From: Chthoniobacterales bacterium
GTDB taxonomy: Bacteria; Verrucomicrobiota; Verrucomicrobiia; Chthoniobacterales; DASVRZ01
Reading direction: 5' to 3'
NCBI GenBank assembly: GCA_039930045.1
Contig: JBDSQB010000002.1
Coordinates: forward strand, 186,001-250,000
Length of the DNA: 64,000 nt
The notes below the pieces were generated by a model. That model made no database searches. It was not told the origin of the DNA and saw only the letters and a program-made list of their open reading frames with translations. Both the position numbers and the translations under genes were made by a program. Shown in pieces: positions 63,422-64,000 of the stretch. Each line of letters begins with the position of its first letter. Position 1 is the stretch's first letter.

Positions 63422-63859
63422 TCAGCGACGGCGGAGCGTGATCCGCTTCACCGGAATGTTGCCCTGCGGGCTCTCACTTTTGACGAATGGATCGTCCTTG
63501 AACGCGTTGTGGATGAGGCGCCGGTCGTAGGCGTTCATGGGATCAAGAGTTACCGTGCGACCGGTGCGTCGAACGGTTTCCGCCATCAACTGCGCCCGTG
63601 CGACCAGTTTGTCGTCGCGCATGGAGCGGTAATGCTCGATGTCGAGGTGGACTTTGGGCGCGTTCTTGTCTTTGGCCTGGCAGACTTTGTTGACGAGGAT
63701 TTGCAGGTTTTCCAGCGTCTCCCCGTTGCGCCCGATCAGGAGCCGACTCTCGTGGGTGTAAACTTGCAGATTCGTGCCGTGCTCGTCGGGCGTTTCGGTG
63801 ATCTCGAAGGCGAATCCTAGATAACCCAGCATGGTGTCGAGGGTGTCTTTCGGATTCAT
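63422..63859 (-). CDS. KH/R3H-domain RNA-binding protein (Jag/KhpB type)
   Basis: The 145-aa protein has a KH domain (about 35-70; SRLLIGRNGETLENLQILVN) followed by an R3H domain (about 80-145; TLDPMNAYDRRLIHNAFK, with R-x3-H in RRLIH). The Jag N-terminal domain of the longer proteins is absent. Jag/KhpB homologues bind RNA and are encoded next to yidC/oxa1 in many genomes, as here: yidC ends 12 bp upstream on the same strand. The two are probably co-transcribed. Confidence 0.93.
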   Translation of the reverse strand: MNPKDTLDTMLGYLGFAFEITETPDEHGTNLQVYTHESRLLIGRNGETLENLQILVNKVCQAKDKNAPKVHLDIEHYRSMRDDKLVARAQLMAETVRRTGRTVTLDPMNAYDRRLIHNAFKDDPFVKSESPQGNIPVKRITLRRR

Positions 63860-63871
63860 AAGCGAGAAAAG

Positions 63872-64000
63872 TTAACGTTTGGCTTTGGCGAGTTTGGCGT
63901 TGGCTGGCACCGAGTTGACTTTCACGAGCTCGGGCAGCGGTGCGTTGCGAGTGAGATACAACTGCACGATGGAGAATATATTCTGAACTGTCCAGTAAAG
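63872..64000 (-). CDS. yidC: Membrane protein insertase YidC (3' end only, cut by window edge)
   Basis: The last 42 codons read YWTVQNIFSIVQLYLTRNAP, then a basic tail ending NAKLAKAKR and a stop at 63872. 'YWTVQNIFSIVQ' is the conserved end of the last membrane helix of YidC (usual LYWxxxNxxSxxQ). The rest lies outside the window. YidC inserts inner-membrane proteins with or without SecYEG. The next gene downstream is the Jag-type RNA-binding protein, its usual partner. Confidence 0.88.
   Translation of the reverse strand, partial: LYWTVQNIFSIVQLYLTRNAPLPELVKVNSVPANAKLAKAKR

Overview
The window looks like chromosome of a Verrucomicrobiota bacterium with fairly high GC. The phylum is inferred from a small SWIB-domain protein with a basic histone-like tail, FecR-like secreted proteins, intergenic repeats that I recall from that phylum, weak Shine-Dalgarno sites and many ATGA gene overlaps. 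Genus is not assigned. There is no complete prophage, transposase, integrase or CRISPR array, so most of the window is core genome with one clear accessory island at about 13.4-16.5 kb.

Layout. 0-2.8 kb: a small winged-helix-like protein, the SWIB protein, a VTT membrane protein and a DRTGG/BioD-like ATPase. 2.9-13.4 kb: an exopolysaccharide locus, with a FecR-like secreted protein divergent from an outer-membrane barrel, a Wza-type export protein, a Wzc-type tyrosine kinase, three glycosyltransferases and an O-antigen-ligase-like membrane protein. 13.4-16.5 kb: an island holding a low-GC DUF4062 protein, the scar of a DNA methyltransferase gene, an unrecognised 243-aa protein, a 14-copy 21-bp tandem array that reads as a heptad-repeat protein, and clusters of hairpins. 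16.5-24.3 kb: housekeeping genes (cobalamin adenosyltransferase, an MhqD/MhqO-like quinone-detoxification pair, CorA, MnmD-like methyltransferase, TatC, S1/P1 nuclease, UbiB-family kinase). 24.4-32.7 kb: a sensory locus with two hybrid histidine kinases, a membrane-anchored UrtA-like binding protein and a histidine kinase/response regulator deletion scar. 32.9-39 kb: Nudix hydrolase, a circularly permuted ATP-grasp/alpha-E pair, and a Psd-PssA-GpgS-like operon. 39.2-47.5 kb: a secreted repeat protein, the glycolytic gap-pgk-tpiA cluster, small membrane and lipoprotein genes, a HerA-like ATPase and a tRNA with a CAU anticodon. 47.8-55.2 kb: a six-gene minus-strand sugar-catabolic operon with a DeoR regulator. 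55.3-64 kb: GH15 glucoamylase-type enzyme, accB-accC, thiE, a second 21-bp array, a PfkB kinase, a serine hydrolase, small proteins, and the khpB/jag gene next to the 3' end of yidC.

How they work together. The EPS genes form a nearly gap-free plus-strand operon for chain-length control, export and sugar transfer. The minus-strand sugar operon contains an isomerase, a kinase and an aldolase in the logical order of an EMP-like route, with two oxidoreductases and a regulator; its substrate cannot be read from the sequence. The sensory locus pairs a periplasmic binding protein with hybrid kinases but has no permease genes. The most unusual structures are the two 21-bp tandem arrays (15866-16159 and 59693-59755), which keep exact 21-bp phase while their sequence diverges, and the two deletion scars (14568-14807 and 32493-32719).
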